A stretch of DNA of 40,062 bases, from contig JAJTDM010000058.1 of NCBI GenBank assembly GCA_021300575.1, positions 1-40,062 on the forward strand, in the 5' to 3' direction. This document shows, piece by piece, positions 1-7,763 of this stretch (its first letter is position 1; every line of letters begins with the position of its first letter). The translations under genes were made by a program, and so were the position numbers. The notes under the pieces are model-generated. The model made no database searches, was not told the DNA's origin, and was given only the letters and a program-made list of their open reading frames with translations. This DNA comes from Rubrivivax sp. (GTDB taxonomy: Bacteria > Pseudomonadota > Gammaproteobacteria > Burkholderiales > Burkholderiaceae_C).

Positions 1-48
1 CTCAGGGATCGACATGCCGTACTGGAACTGGATCTGGTGGCTGGACAT
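1..48 (-). CDS. IS1595-family transposase, N-terminal fragment cut by the window edge
   Basis: The minus strand reads an ATG at 48-46 followed by 15 codons to the edge: MSSHQIQFQYGMSIPE. This resembles the usual opening of IS1595-family transposases (M-x-x-x-x-[IV]-Q-F-Q-x-G-[LM]-S-[ML]-P-E). A Shine-Dalgarno AAGGAG lies at 61-56, seven bases before the ATG. Only 16 residues are visible, so the zinc ribbon and the DDE-type catalytic domain lie outside the window. No terminal inverted repeat could be fixed upstream of the gene. The call rests on a short N-terminal resemblance recalled from the family; the reading frame and ribosome binding site are seen directly. Confidence 0.5.
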   Translation of the reverse strand, partial: MSSHQIQFQYGMSIPE

Positions 49-53
49 CAGGA

Positions 54-72
54 CTCTCCTTCGTCAGGAGAG
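54..72 (-). promoter_or_regulatory. Hairpin covering the transposase ribosome binding site
   Basis: A 7-bp inverted repeat, CTCTCCT (54-60) and AGGAGAG (66-72) with a 5-base loop, lies immediately upstream of the putative transposase start. On the minus-strand transcript the downstream arm contains the AGGAG of the Shine-Dalgarno site. Such hairpins can block translation of a transposase when transcripts read in from outside an insertion sequence. The pairing is seen; the regulatory role is inference. Confidence 0.35.
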
Positions 73-449
73 CTCAGGTTACGGTCTCAGTGGCTCACTG
101 GACGAGCCTGCTGAGGCAGGTTTCTAATCAAGAGTGCACATGATCGGAACCAAAAAGATGGCTTGACAAACACTAAGAGTCTGCGCATAGCCACTCGCTG
201 TACGCTGAGTGTTGAAAAACTATGCGTCTTTGAGGTCGTTTGATATCGGTTGATGCGGCTCTTCGGTAGCTTCGACAGCGAAAAAACTGAAGGCCAAGTT
301 TCCTTGGCCTTCGGTTTTCTCCGGTCTACGGCGCGATGAACGCTTAAATCCTGAAATTAAGCCTATCGATCATACAATTGGAGAGTTATCTTGGCCTCAA
401 TGTCTGGCCCCATATACCTGATAATTAGATGCTAAATCAGCGCACAGAT
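73..449. other. Intergenic stretch between IS edge and pilin gene
   Basis: No coding region is supported here. The stretch is poorer in G+C than the rest of the window. It should contain the left end of the IS1595-like element, but I could not identify a terminal inverted repeat or target duplication. A TTGACA at 163-168 has no good -10 partner and no gene after it. The only clear element is the terminator at 281-318. Confidence 0.5.
281..318 (-). terminator. Rho-independent terminator of the pilin gene (bidirectional shape)
   Basis: A perfect 10-bp stem GAAGGCCAAG (289-298) / CTTGGCCTTC (303-312) encloses a TTTC loop. It extends by C-G and U-G pairs and is flanked by AAAAAA (281-286) and TTTT (315-318). 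On the minus strand the stem is followed by six T, so it suits the pilin gene, whose stop is at 450. The T run on the plus side means it could also stop plus-strand transcripts. Confidence 0.85.
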
Positions 450-878
450 TCAATCAAGACGACAAGAAGTCGGCTCGAGCTTTGTGGGGGTCAGTGAACA
501 CGACCAAGCAACCTGCTTGGTTGTAGTATTCCAACTGGGTTCAAGTTTCAAAGTAACTGTAGTGTCGAATTGCCGCGTTGCAGTGCTTGTGTCTCCTAAA
601 ACAGTGATGAGGCCTGAGGTTGAAACAGTCACCGTACTAACTGCCCCTCGAGGTTGAGGTAAAGTGAGGTCTGCAATACCCGATAACCCTTGTTGACCTT
701 GAGCAATAGGATCTACTTGTGACTTGACCATATTCGCGGCGCCAATCAATTCCGTAGTCTTGGCACGGAGCTGATAGTCTTGATAGGAAGGCAAAGCAAC
801 TGCCGCGAGAATACCAACGATGGCAATCACGATCATCAATTCGATGAGCGTGAAGCCCTTTTGCAATGATCTTTTCAC
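450..878 (-). CDS. pilA: Type IV pilin (major pilin-like, PilA family)
   Basis: Structural subunit of a type IV pilus, made as a prepilin and processed by PilD at the inner membrane. The start is set at GTG 878-876, with AAGGAG six bases upstream; a longer frame reading upstream has no support. The leader VKRSLQKG is followed by the class III signal [10 protein letters not shown] with Glu5 and a hydrophobic helix ending near LPSYQDY. The mature protein is about 134 residues. Cys119 and Cys131 near the C-terminus can form the usual disulfide-bonded D-region loop. A Ser/Thr-rich stretch lies at mature residues 73-113. It is preceded by a sigma-54-type promoter and followed by a strong terminator, so it is probably a single-gene transcript. 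Its base composition is clearly lower in G+C than the next genes, which is common for pilins. Confidence 0.92.
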   Translation of the reverse strand: MKRSLQKGFTLIELMIVIAIVGILAAVALPSYQDYQLRAKTTELIGAANMVKSQVDPIAQGQQGLSGIADLTLPQPRGAVSTVTVSTSGLITVLGDTSTATRQFDTTVTLKLEPSWNTTTKQVAWSCSLTPTKLEPTSCRLD

Positions 879-934
879 TTGATACTCCTTCGATAAATCC
901 GGCTGGACGATGCTGTCATCGTTAGCGCTTGTGC

Positions 935-950
935 AGCAAGAACCGGGCCA
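935..950 (-). promoter_or_regulatory. Sigma-54 (-24/-12) promoter of the pilin gene
   Basis: The minus strand from 950 to 935 reads TGGCCCGGTTCTTGCT. It matches the sigma-54 consensus TGGCACG-N4-TTGCW at all fixed positions except one (C for A), with the GG and GC pairs at the required distance. The predicted start is near 924, giving a leader of about 46 bases before the GTG at 878. RpoN with PilR drives pilA in many proteobacteria; neither gene is in this window. Confidence 0.75.
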
Positions 951-1016
951 GTTGCCTGTCTGGCTCATTCACCTTCGAATTGTGCACTTTGACGCAGCCC
1001 GCCAGCGCTGGGGGAG

Positions 1017-2798
1017 TCATTTGCTGTCAATTGGCGGCCCGGGTGTGACGCTTTGCGTCATCGCTTGAAGTGCGACTGACATTTCGTGGCACACGGTCTG
1101 CCAATCCCCGGCGCAGGCTTGTCGAAACAGGCGTGTACTGGGATACCAGGGAAGGGAGGTGTCGTCGGCCGTGTAGCGCCACTCGGGCACTTTAGGCGTC
1201 AAGATCCAGACGGGCCGGCCCAACGCGCCGCCCAGGTGGATGATGGCAGTACACACCGACACCACCAGGTCCAGCGCGCAGACGAGGGCGGCGGTTTCGT
1301 CGTAGTCGTCGATGGCCTGCGGGTAGTGCGCCACGGGAACGCCGGCTGCGGTTTCCAAGGCGTGGCGCTCGGCGTCGATGGGGCCGTACTGCAGGTTGAC
1401 GAAGCGGCAGCCCGGTGTGCGCAAGATGGGCACCCACGCCGGCGGGGGCACGGTGCGGCGCTGCTGCAGCGTGCGTTCGGTGCCGCCGCGCCAGGAGATG
1501 CCCACGTGCAGGCCGTCGCCGAGTTCGGCGCGCAGTTTCGTGCGCCAGTGCGTCGTCCGTTCGGGGTCTGCCCTCAGGTAGCCCTGATGGGCGGGGAAGT
1601 CGCTGCGCTGGCGGCGGAACAGGCGCGGTAGGTCTCCAGCGAAGATCTGCCGGTCTGGCTCTCGTGGTAACTGGGCCAGCCAGGAGGCGTCCTGCTCGCG
1701 CCGGGTGGGCAGCACCACGGCGTGCGGGAATGAGCGGCGGTACAACGCTGCCAGCCTGGGCTCGCATTCCACGACGAGGTGGCCTACGCGCGTCAGCGTA
1801 TCCGGCAGACACGACGCGAACATGATCTCGTCGCCCAAGCCCTGCTCGGCCAGCACCACCAGTGCGCCCTCGGGCATGGGCTGGCCATCCCAGGTGCGAA
1901 AGGCCAGCGGCCGGTAGGGCACGGCGCGTGCGGCAAAGCGGCTGGCGTAGTCGTCCCAACCGGCCGCCCACTCGCCCAGCGCCAGGCGGGTCTGGCAGGT
2001 GTCCCATCGCAGGCCGGGCGAGGGCGGGCGGCTGCGGGCTTCGGCCTCGAACATCGCCAGCGCCTCGCGCCAGCGTCCGCACTGCCGGTATGCGGCAGCC
2101 ACGGCCTGGTTGGTTTGCTGGCGCAGGGCGGGTTCCAGGCCGAAGGCGGCTTCGAAGCGCTCCACGGCCGTGTTTTCATGGCCGGTGCGCAATTCGATGG
2201 CGGCCAGGCCGTAGGTGGCCAGGGCGTGGTCGGGCTGCGCGTCCAGCAGTTCGAGGTAGACCTCCCGCGCCTCGGCCAGCTGGAACTGCCGGGCCAGCGT
2301 GTCGGCCAGCAACAGGAGCGCCTGCGCGCGCAGCGGCTCAGCGAGGTTCTCGCGTGCCAGGCGCAGCGAGGCCAGCGCGTCCTCGGGCCGCTCGTAGCGT
2401 GCCTGGATCTCGCCGACCCGCAGCCAAGCCAGGCCGAGCGTGGGTTCCAGCGCCACGGCCACGGCATAGGCGGCCTCGGCGGCGGGCAGGTCGGGCAGGG
2501 CGCGATGCGTTTCGCCCAACTCCAGTTGCAGCAGCGCCGGGCGCTCGGCCTCGCCCAGGGCGTCTTCCAGCAGGCGCAGCGCGCCCTGGACATCGCCTGA
2601 GGCGCGCAGGGCGCGGGCGCGCGCCAGGACAGGAGCGTCGGCGCTCTCGTCAGCCTCGGTGGGTGCTGGGCCATCCAGCGTGGCAGGGGAGGACGTGCAC
2701 GCGGAGGGGGCGATGAGCATGGTTGGGTTCTGGGCGGGCGCCTGCGGCGGGGCGCCACCCAGCCCGAGCCAGCGCCGCCAGCCGCCTTGCCTCAACAC
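1017..2798 (-). CDS. TPR protein with C-terminal GT9/GT41-like glycosyltransferase domain (second copy)
   Basis: 593 residues. The N-terminal half (about 55-290) is a run of degenerate tetratricopeptide helices rich in Ala and Leu. The C-terminal half carries LAEQGLGDEIMFASCLPD near residue 320, VGISWRGG near 435 and a closing nucleotide-sugar-site-like segment around HLGGALGRPVW. This is the layout of TPR-linked glycosyltransferases found near surface-structure genes. The start is GTG 2798-2796, which overlaps the stop of the upstream paralogue (GTGTTGA), suggesting translational coupling; the next ATG (2720) has no ribosome binding site. It is a tandem paralogue of the gene at 2792-4654. 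A role in glycosylating the neighbouring pilin is inferred from position only; acceptor and sugar donor are unknown. Confidence 0.7.
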   Translation of the reverse strand: MLRQGGWRRWLGLGGAPPQAPAQNPTMLIAPSACTSSPATLDGPAPTEADESADAPVLARARALRASGDVQGALRLLEDALGEAERPALLQLELGETHRALPDLPAAEAAYAVAVALEPTLGLAWLRVGEIQARYERPEDALASLRLARENLAEPLRAQALLLLADTLARQFQLAEAREVYLELLDAQPDHALATYGLAAIELRTGHENTAVERFEAAFGLEPALRQQTNQAVAAAYRQCGRWREALAMFEAEARSRPPSPGLRWDTCQTRLALGEWAAGWDDYASRFAARAVPYRPLAFRTWDGQPMPEGALVVLAEQGLGDEIMFASCLPDTLTRVGHLVVECEPRLAALYRRSFPHAVVLPTRREQDASWLAQLPREPDRQIFAGDLPRLFRRQRSDFPAHQGYLRADPERTTHWRTKLRAELGDGLHVGISWRGGTERTLQQRRTVPPPAWVPILRTPGCRFVNLQYGPIDAERHALETAAGVPVAHYPQAIDDYDETAALVCALDLVVSVCTAIIHLGGALGRPVWILTPKVPEWRYTADDTSLPWYPSTRLFRQACAGDWQTVCHEMSVALQAMTQSVTPGPPIDSK

Positions 2799-4654
2799 GC
2801 TTTCATCCGCGCGGCTGCCCAGGCGGCCGTTTGCTTCAGCGGGGCCTGCCAGTCACCGGCTTGATCCTGCCGCATCAAGCGCAGGCTGGGGTACCAGGGC
2901 ACGGTGGGCCCGTTCACCCCGTAGCGCCAGTTAGGGTGGCGCGGTACCAGCACGCAGCCGGGGCGGCCGAGTGCGCCCGTCAGGTGCGCCTGGGTCTGGC
3001 AGACAGTGACCACGCCCTGCAGCGCCAAGGTCAGGGCGGCGGCGCCGTCCTGGTCGGTCAGCAGTTCGGGCCAGTGGGTCACGGGCACGCCGGTGGTGGC
3101 GCTGGCGGCCGCCAGTTCCTCGGCCACCTCGCCATGCTGCAGGTTGACCAGCCGTGCACCGGTGGGGCCCAGCGCGCGCAGCAGGGTCTCCAGCGGCACA
3201 CTGCGCTGCAGCCGCGCGGTACGGGTCAACCCGCCGCGCCAGGCGATGCCGATGGCCGGCTCTGGCCCCGCCGCTGCCAGCCGCTGGCGAAGCGCTTCCG
3301 AGCGGGCCGTGTCGGCCACCAAGTAGCCGTCGTGCGGCGTAAAGGCCTCGCGGGTGCGTCGCAGCCAGCGCGGCAGGCTGCCGATGGGGCATCGCAGGTC
3401 CACGGTGGGCAGGGCATCCAGCCAGGCGGCGCCGGGGTCGCGCACGTCGCGGCCCACCACCGTGGCCGTGGGAAAGGACCGCTGCATCAGCGTCGCCAGC
3501 CGCGGGTAGGTTTCCAGCACAACGTGCCCGGCCCGGGCCAGCACGTCCCGCAGGCAGCCGCCGAAGAAGATGACATCACCCAGGCCCTGCTCGGCCTGTA
3601 CCAGCAGCGTGCGTCCGTCGAGAGGCTCGCCTTGCCACAGCGGATGGGGCAGGGGCGGCTGCGCCGCGGTGTGGCTGCGCAACCGCGCCTCGTACAGATC
3701 CCAGCCGGACTCGAAGCGGCCGGTCAGCAGGTGCAGCTGGCCCAGCGCTCCGGTAGCTTCGGGCTCGTCGGGCTCCGCGGCGAGCACCGCGTGCAGCTCG
3801 GCCTCGGCCTCCTGCAGCCCGCCTTGGGCGGTGTGCAGCTTCGCGCGGCCCAGGTGCAGGCCACGGTCGCCGGGGTCCAGCGCATCGGCCTCGTCCAGCG
3901 TGTGCGCGGCGGCGTCGAAATCGCCGGCGTCGGTCAGCAGGTCGGCCAGGATGACGCGGCTGCGCGCATCGCGCGGCTTGAGCGCCACGGCGCGGCGCGC
4001 GGCCTGCAGGCCTTCGTCCAGTTGCTCGGCGTCGCGGCAGGCCAGCGCCAGGTTGCTGTGCGCGATGCCGAGCCCGGGCTCGACGTCGATGGCGCGCTTC
4101 AGCAACCCGATGCCGCGTGCGGCGTCGCCCTGGCGCAGGCTGACCAAGCCCAGGTTGTGCCAGGCCTGAGGGTTGCGCGGGTCGCGGTCGATGGCGCCCT
4201 GGAACTTGCGCGCTGCGTCGCCCAGCTGGCCCATCTCCAGCGCCACCAAACCCCAATGCACCATGATCTCGGCGCTCATGGGCTGACGTTTGTGCGCCGT
4301 CTCCAGGTGCAGGTAGGCCTCGTCCAGGCGGCCGGCCTTCAGCAGGGTCAGGCCGATGCCTTCCTGGGCGGGAGCGTGGTTGGGGTCGAGCCGCAGCGCG
4401 CGGCGGTAGGCGGCCTCGGCATCGTCCAGCCGGCCCAGACGGGTCTGCCAGTCGCCAGCCAGCACCCATCCGCGCAGTTGCCCAGGGTGGGCGTCTACCC
4501 AGACCTGCAAGGTGCCTAGCAACTCGGCGCGGCGCGGGCGATCGGCAGCGTCGAACTCGGCGGTCAGCACGTCCAGCAGGGTGGTGTCGTCGCCCGCCGG
4601 CCGCCGCGTCGGCAGCCACTGGCACGCAATGTCGCGCAGCAGGCGGCCCAGCAC
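2792..4654 (-). CDS. TPR protein with C-terminal GT9/GT41-like glycosyltransferase domain (first copy)
   Basis: 620 residues from GTG 4654-4652; GGAGG lies about ten bases upstream, inside the end of the preceding gene. An upstream extension of the frame only shadows that gene. Residues about 55-305 hold some six to seven clear TPR units (for example DAEAAYRRALRLDPNHAPAQ and QAWHNLGLVSLRQGD). The C-terminal domain has LVQAEQGLGDVIFFGGCLRD, IGIAWRGGLTR and HLTGALGRPGC, matching the paralogue downstream at the same relative positions. The two copies plus the small upstream gene form a minus-strand operon whose genes overlap or nearly touch. Family-level function is protein or glycan glycosylation in the cytoplasm; the specific reaction is not known. 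Confidence 0.72.
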   Translation of the reverse strand: MLGRLLRDIACQWLPTRRPAGDDTTLLDVLTAEFDAADRPRRAELLGTLQVWVDAHPGQLRGWVLAGDWQTRLGRLDDAEAAYRRALRLDPNHAPAQEGIGLTLLKAGRLDEAYLHLETAHKRQPMSAEIMVHWGLVALEMGQLGDAARKFQGAIDRDPRNPQAWHNLGLVSLRQGDAARGIGLLKRAIDVEPGLGIAHSNLALACRDAEQLDEGLQAARRAVALKPRDARSRVILADLLTDAGDFDAAAHTLDEADALDPGDRGLHLGRAKLHTAQGGLQEAEAELHAVLAAEPDEPEATGALGQLHLLTGRFESGWDLYEARLRSHTAAQPPLPHPLWQGEPLDGRTLLVQAEQGLGDVIFFGGCLRDVLARAGHVVLETYPRLATLMQRSFPTATVVGRDVRDPGAAWLDALPTVDLRCPIGSLPRWLRRTREAFTPHDGYLVADTARSEALRQRLAAAGPEPAIGIAWRGGLTRTARLQRSVPLETLLRALGPTGARLVNLQHGEVAEELAAASATTGVPVTHWPELLTDQDGAAALTLALQGVVTVCQTQAHLTGALGRPGCVLVPRHPNWRYGVNGPTVPWYPSLRLMRQDQAGDWQAPLKQTAAWAAARMKAC

Positions 4655-4659
4655 GGCGC

Positions 4660-4992
4660 TCAGCCCTCCCGCTTGCGCGACATGTAGACCACCAGCGCCT
4701 CGGTCACCAAGTCGATGAAGGGTTCGGGGTAGCCCTGATCCTTCAGCGCCCACTTGAAATCGTTGGTCAGCCGCGCCTTGCCCACCACGCCAAGTTCCAG
4801 TTCCTGGCTTTTGGTGACGGCCTTGCCGATGACCGTTTCCAGAATATTGGTGACCGCTTGCGCCGAAAGGCGGCGCCCCTCGCCGCTGGCCATGGCTGGT
4901 GGATAGCGACGTAACAATTCTCGTACGAGGGCTTGTACCGTGACTTCGATGGCGGAAGGGGCTGATAGGCGCTGGAGCAGATTGCGGAGCAT
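4660..4992 (-). CDS. Small conserved-looking protein of unknown function
   Basis: 110 residues from ATG 4992-4990; AGGGGG lies about ten bases upstream. I do not recognise a named family. The protein is soluble, with no signal peptide or membrane segment. It has an N-terminal helix (MLRNLLQRLS), a long middle helix, and a C-terminal segment ending LVTEALVVYMSRKREG. Its stop (TGA) lies six bases before the GTG of the first TPR-glycosyltransferase and carries that gene's Shine-Dalgarno, so the two are probably translated together. A helper role for the glycosyltransferases is possible but unproven. Confidence 0.6.
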   Translation of the reverse strand: MLRNLLQRLSAPSAIEVTVQALVRELLRRYPPAMASGEGRRLSAQAVTNILETVIGKAVTKSQELELGVVGKARLTNDFKWALKDQGYPEPFIDLVTEALVVYMSRKREG

Positions 4993-5152
4993 GATCGACC
5001 AACCCCCTATATCGCAAGTGGCCGTGGATTCTGTCCCATATCGCACCGCCAGGCTTCGCAGCCGGCTTGCGGGGCCAATCTGATGCACCGTTACTTCCTG
5101 GAGACCGACCCCCCGTAAACCTGGATGAAACCTGCCCGTTGCGGGGAGCAGC

Positions 5153-5198
5153 GCCTTGAGGCTGGTGGCCTGAAGGTCAGTCGGGATAACCTCAAGGC
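5153..5198 (+). repeat. Long stem-loop in the leader of the ligase gene
   Basis: A perfect 9-bp inverted repeat, GCCTTGAGG (5153-5161) and CCTCAAGGC (5190-5198), extends outward by AGCAG/CTGCT with one bulged base. The loop is 28 bases. It ends 17 bases before the ATG of the gene at 5216, in the 223-bp region between divergent genes. It could be an operator or a leader structure; no gene product that binds it is evident. Confidence 0.4.
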
Positions 5199-5215
5199 TG
5201 CTTCACACTCGCGCC

Positions 5216-7213
5216 ATGTTTGCCATTGCACTCGCCGCCGCCGGGCTGAGCACCCTGCTGGCCTACAACGTCTCGCCTTCCACCACGTTCTTCAACCAGG
5301 CGCTGGCGCTGGCCGGGTGGGGGGGCCTGGTGTGGGCTCTGGCTTTGCAGCCGGCGGGGTGGCTGGCTCCCTCCCGGGGGCTGACCTGGGAGCGGAACCG
5401 GGGTCTGCCTCCGGGGCTGGCCCGCGGATGGAACCCTGCCCCCTGGAGCGGCATCGCCCCGACGCTGGCGGCACTGTTGCTGGTGGGCGTGGGCGCGTTG
5501 CTGCCCTGGGGCGCCGGGGGGCAGGCGTTGTCGCTGGTGGCGGGGGCGGCGGGCTTGTGCGTGGCGGCGGCAGTGGTGTTGCGGGCCGGTCAGGTGGCTG
5601 CGGCCGGGCCGCTGGCCGTGCGTGTGGCGCGGGCCTTGTTCGGCGCCTGGGCGGTGGTGGGGGTGCTGCACGCGGCAGTGGCGCTGGTGCAGGTGTTTGC
5701 GCCCGACCTGGCCGATGGCGACTGGATTGCGCACTCTTCGGTGGCAGGGCGGGCGGTGGGCAACCTGCGCCAGCCCAACCATCTCAGCAGCCTGATGCTG
5801 TGGGCGGCCATCGCCCTGGTGGGCTGGTTGGAGTTGCAGCGGGAGGCTGGGCTAGCGGTGCAGCAGGCAGCGCAGCGGGCGGAGGACGGCCTGGCCGCTT
5901 CGTCAGGCGCCGGCCGCGCGTTCAACGGTCTGCGGGCGCATCGCCTGCTGTGGGTGCTGGCCGCGCTGGCCATGGCGCTGTTCATCTGGGCGGTGGTGCT
6001 GACGGCCTCGCGCACCGGGTTGGTGGGCGTGGCCTTGCTGGCACTGTGGGGGCTGGCGGACCGGCGGCTCTCGCGCGCGGCGCGGGGGCTGCTGTTGGCC
6101 ACCCCGCTGCTGTACGCCGCCGCCTGGTGGGGCATGGCGTGGTGGGCGCAGGCGTCGGACCACACTTTCGGCGGGCAGCAGCGCCTGGCCGAGGGCGATG
6201 TGTCGGGTTCGCGCTTTCGCATCTGGGCCGATGCGCTGCAACTGATCGCCCAGCATCCCTGGACGGGGGTGGGCTGGGGCAACTTCAACTTCGCCTGGTC
6301 CCTCGCCCCCTTCCCGCAACGCCACACGGCGTTCTTTGACCACACCCACAACCTGCCGCTGCAACTGGCGGTGGAACTGGGCCTGCCGCTGGCGCTTGTG
6401 ATCTGCGCCCTGCTGCTGTGGGCGCTGTGGCAGGCCAGCTGCCGCGTGCTCGCCGCTACCGGGTCGGCCTCGGCCACCGGACGCTGCGCGCTGATGATGG
6501 TGCTGTTGATCGGGTTGCACAGCCTGCTGGAGTACCCGCTGTGGTACGCCTACTTCCTGCTGCCCACAGCCTTCGCCTGGGGTCTGGCGTTGGGGCTGCC
6601 GGGGCCCACGGGCGCGTCAGCCGGGTCGGTGGGGTCGGGTGAGGCGCTTGCGCCGCCGACACCGGGCCCGCCTGCGGCCGGGGCTGCCACCCCCCTGCGC
6701 CCCCAAGCCCCCTGGCTGCGCGCCGCCGCAGGCGTGCTGTGCGTGGCCGGGGCGCTGTTCGCGTTGTTCGATTACCTGCGCTTGGCCGCGATCTTTGAGG
6801 CCCGCCGCGGGGCTGCGCCGCTGGAGCAACGCATCGAGGCCGGCAAGCGCAGCGTCTTCTTCGGTCACCACGCGCACTACGCCGCGGCCACGGTGAGCGA
6901 CACGCCGGCGCAGGAGATGCCCGCCTTCGACATCGCCACGCACCACCTGCTGGACACGCGCCTGATGCTGGCCTGGGCCCAGGCCTACGCCCAGGCCGGC
7001 GATCTGGAGCGCGCCCGCCACCTGGCGCAGCGCCTGCGCGAGTTCCGCAACCCGGCCTCGGCGGAATTCCTGGCGGCTTGCGACAAGGCACGCAGTGCGG
7101 GTCTGGCGCCTGCAGCCTGGCCCTTCCAGTGCACACCGCCGTCGCGCGCTTTGACGTGGCAGGACTTTGTGCCAGCCCGGCGCAGCGCACAATCAGCGCA
7201 GGAGGGACGATGA
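5216..7213 (+). CDS. Wzy/PglL-type O-antigen ligase or pilin O-oligosaccharyltransferase
   Basis: 665-residue inner-membrane protein with about a dozen hydrophobic segments. Family knowledge: PglL/PilO/WaaL-type enzymes move a lipid-linked glycan to pilin or lipid A on the periplasmic side. Seen here: GNLRQPNHLSS at about 182-192, which fits the PglL_A region; the loop HTHNLPLQLAVELG at about 376-389 with the conserved His of the Wzy_C domain; and a C-terminal soluble part (about 490-665) like the Wzy_C_2/DUF3366 domain. Start is ATG 5216; no clear Shine-Dalgarno. It is divergent from the TPR-glycosyltransferase operon and about 4 kb from the pilin gene, which supports a pilin-glycosylating role over O-antigen ligation, though both remain possible. 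The Uma2 gene follows after one base. Confidence 0.82.
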   Translation: MFAIALAAAGLSTLLAYNVSPSTTFFNQALALAGWGGLVWALALQPAGWLAPSRGLTWERNRGLPPGLARGWNPAPWSGIAPTLAALLLVGVGALLPWGAGGQALSLVAGAAGLCVAAAVVLRAGQVAAAGPLAVRVARALFGAWAVVGVLHAAVALVQVFAPDLADGDWIAHSSVAGRAVGNLRQPNHLSSLMLWAAIALVGWLELQREAGLAVQQAAQRAEDGLAASSGAGRAFNGLRAHRLLWVLAALAMALFIWAVVLTASRTGLVGVALLALWGLADRRLSRAARGLLLATPLLYAAAWWGMAWWAQASDHTFGGQQRLAEGDVSGSRFRIWADALQLIAQHPWTGVGWGNFNFAWSLAPFPQRHTAFFDHTHNLPLQLAVELGLPLALVICALLLWALWQASCRVLAATGSASATGRCALMMVLLIGLHSLLEYPLWYAYFLLPTAFAWGLALGLPGPTGASAGSVGSGEALAPPTPGPPAAGAATPLRPQAPWLRAAAGVLCVAGALFALFDYLRLAAIFEARRGAAPLEQRIEAGKRSVFFGHHAHYAAATVSDTPAQEMPAFDIATHHLLDTRLMLAWAQAYAQAGDLERARHLAQRLREFRNPASAEFLAACDKARSAGLAPAAWPFQCTPPSRALTWQDFVPARRSAQSAQEGR

Positions 7214-7214
7214 C

Positions 7215-7763
7215 ATGGGCCTGCCTGCTAACACACTGTCGCTCAGCGAATTCCTGGAGTGGGAGAACCGCCAGGCGCAGCGCCATGAGTTCCATCGGGG
7301 CGAAGTGTTCGCCATGGTGGGCGCGCGGCGGGCGCACGGGCGCGTGGTGCTGAACCTGGGGCGGCGCGTTGCGGAAGCCCTGGAAGGCGGGCCCTGCCAG
7401 GCCTTCGTGGAGAACATGAAGGTGCAGATCGCCGAGGACACCGTGCTGTACCCGGACGTCTTCGTCACCTGCGACAGCGCCGATCTGGCCACGGACATGA
7501 TCTTCAGGTCGCCCCTGCTGGTGTTGGAGGTGCTGTCACCCACCACCCAGGCCTATGACCGCAGCCAGAAGTTCGCCCTCTACCGCCGCCTGCCGTCCTT
7601 GCGTGAATACGTGCTGGTGGATCCTGATACCCGCCGGGTGGAGGCCTTCAGGCGCACCGAGCAAGGGCAGTGGGTGCTGGACGACATGAGCGACACCGAG
7701 GCGCTGGTGCTGCCCTGCATCGACGCCCGCATTCCCATGGCTCAGGTCTTCGAGGGTTTATGA
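7215..7763 (+). CDS. Uma2-family (DUF820) restriction-endonuclease-fold protein
   Basis: 182 residues from ATG 7215; AGGAGG (7200-7205) lies just upstream, inside the end of the previous gene, which makes this start much better than the longer frame. The PD-(D/E)xK-like fold is recognisable: YPDVFVTC (catalytic Asp), the strand LVLEVLSPTT (Glu), YDRSQKFALY and EYVLVDPDTRRV. Uma2 proteins occur in many copies in bacteria and cyanobacteria; their biological role is unsettled. It follows the ligase gene by one base and overlaps the next gene by ATGA, so it is part of one transcript unit. No partner toxin, antitoxin or methylase is adjacent. Confidence 0.88.
   Translation: MGLPANTLSLSEFLEWENRQAQRHEFHRGEVFAMVGARRAHGRVVLNLGRRVAEALEGGPCQAFVENMKVQIAEDTVLYPDVFVTCDSADLATDMIFRSPLLVLEVLSPTTQAYDRSQKFALYRRLPSLREYVLVDPDTRRVEAFRRTEQGQWVLDDMSDTEALVLPCIDARIPMAQVFEGL

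Noticed and set aside
163..168. TTGACA as a -35 promoter element
   Set aside because: The -10 region 17 bases on (CATAGC) is poor and no plus-strand gene follows.
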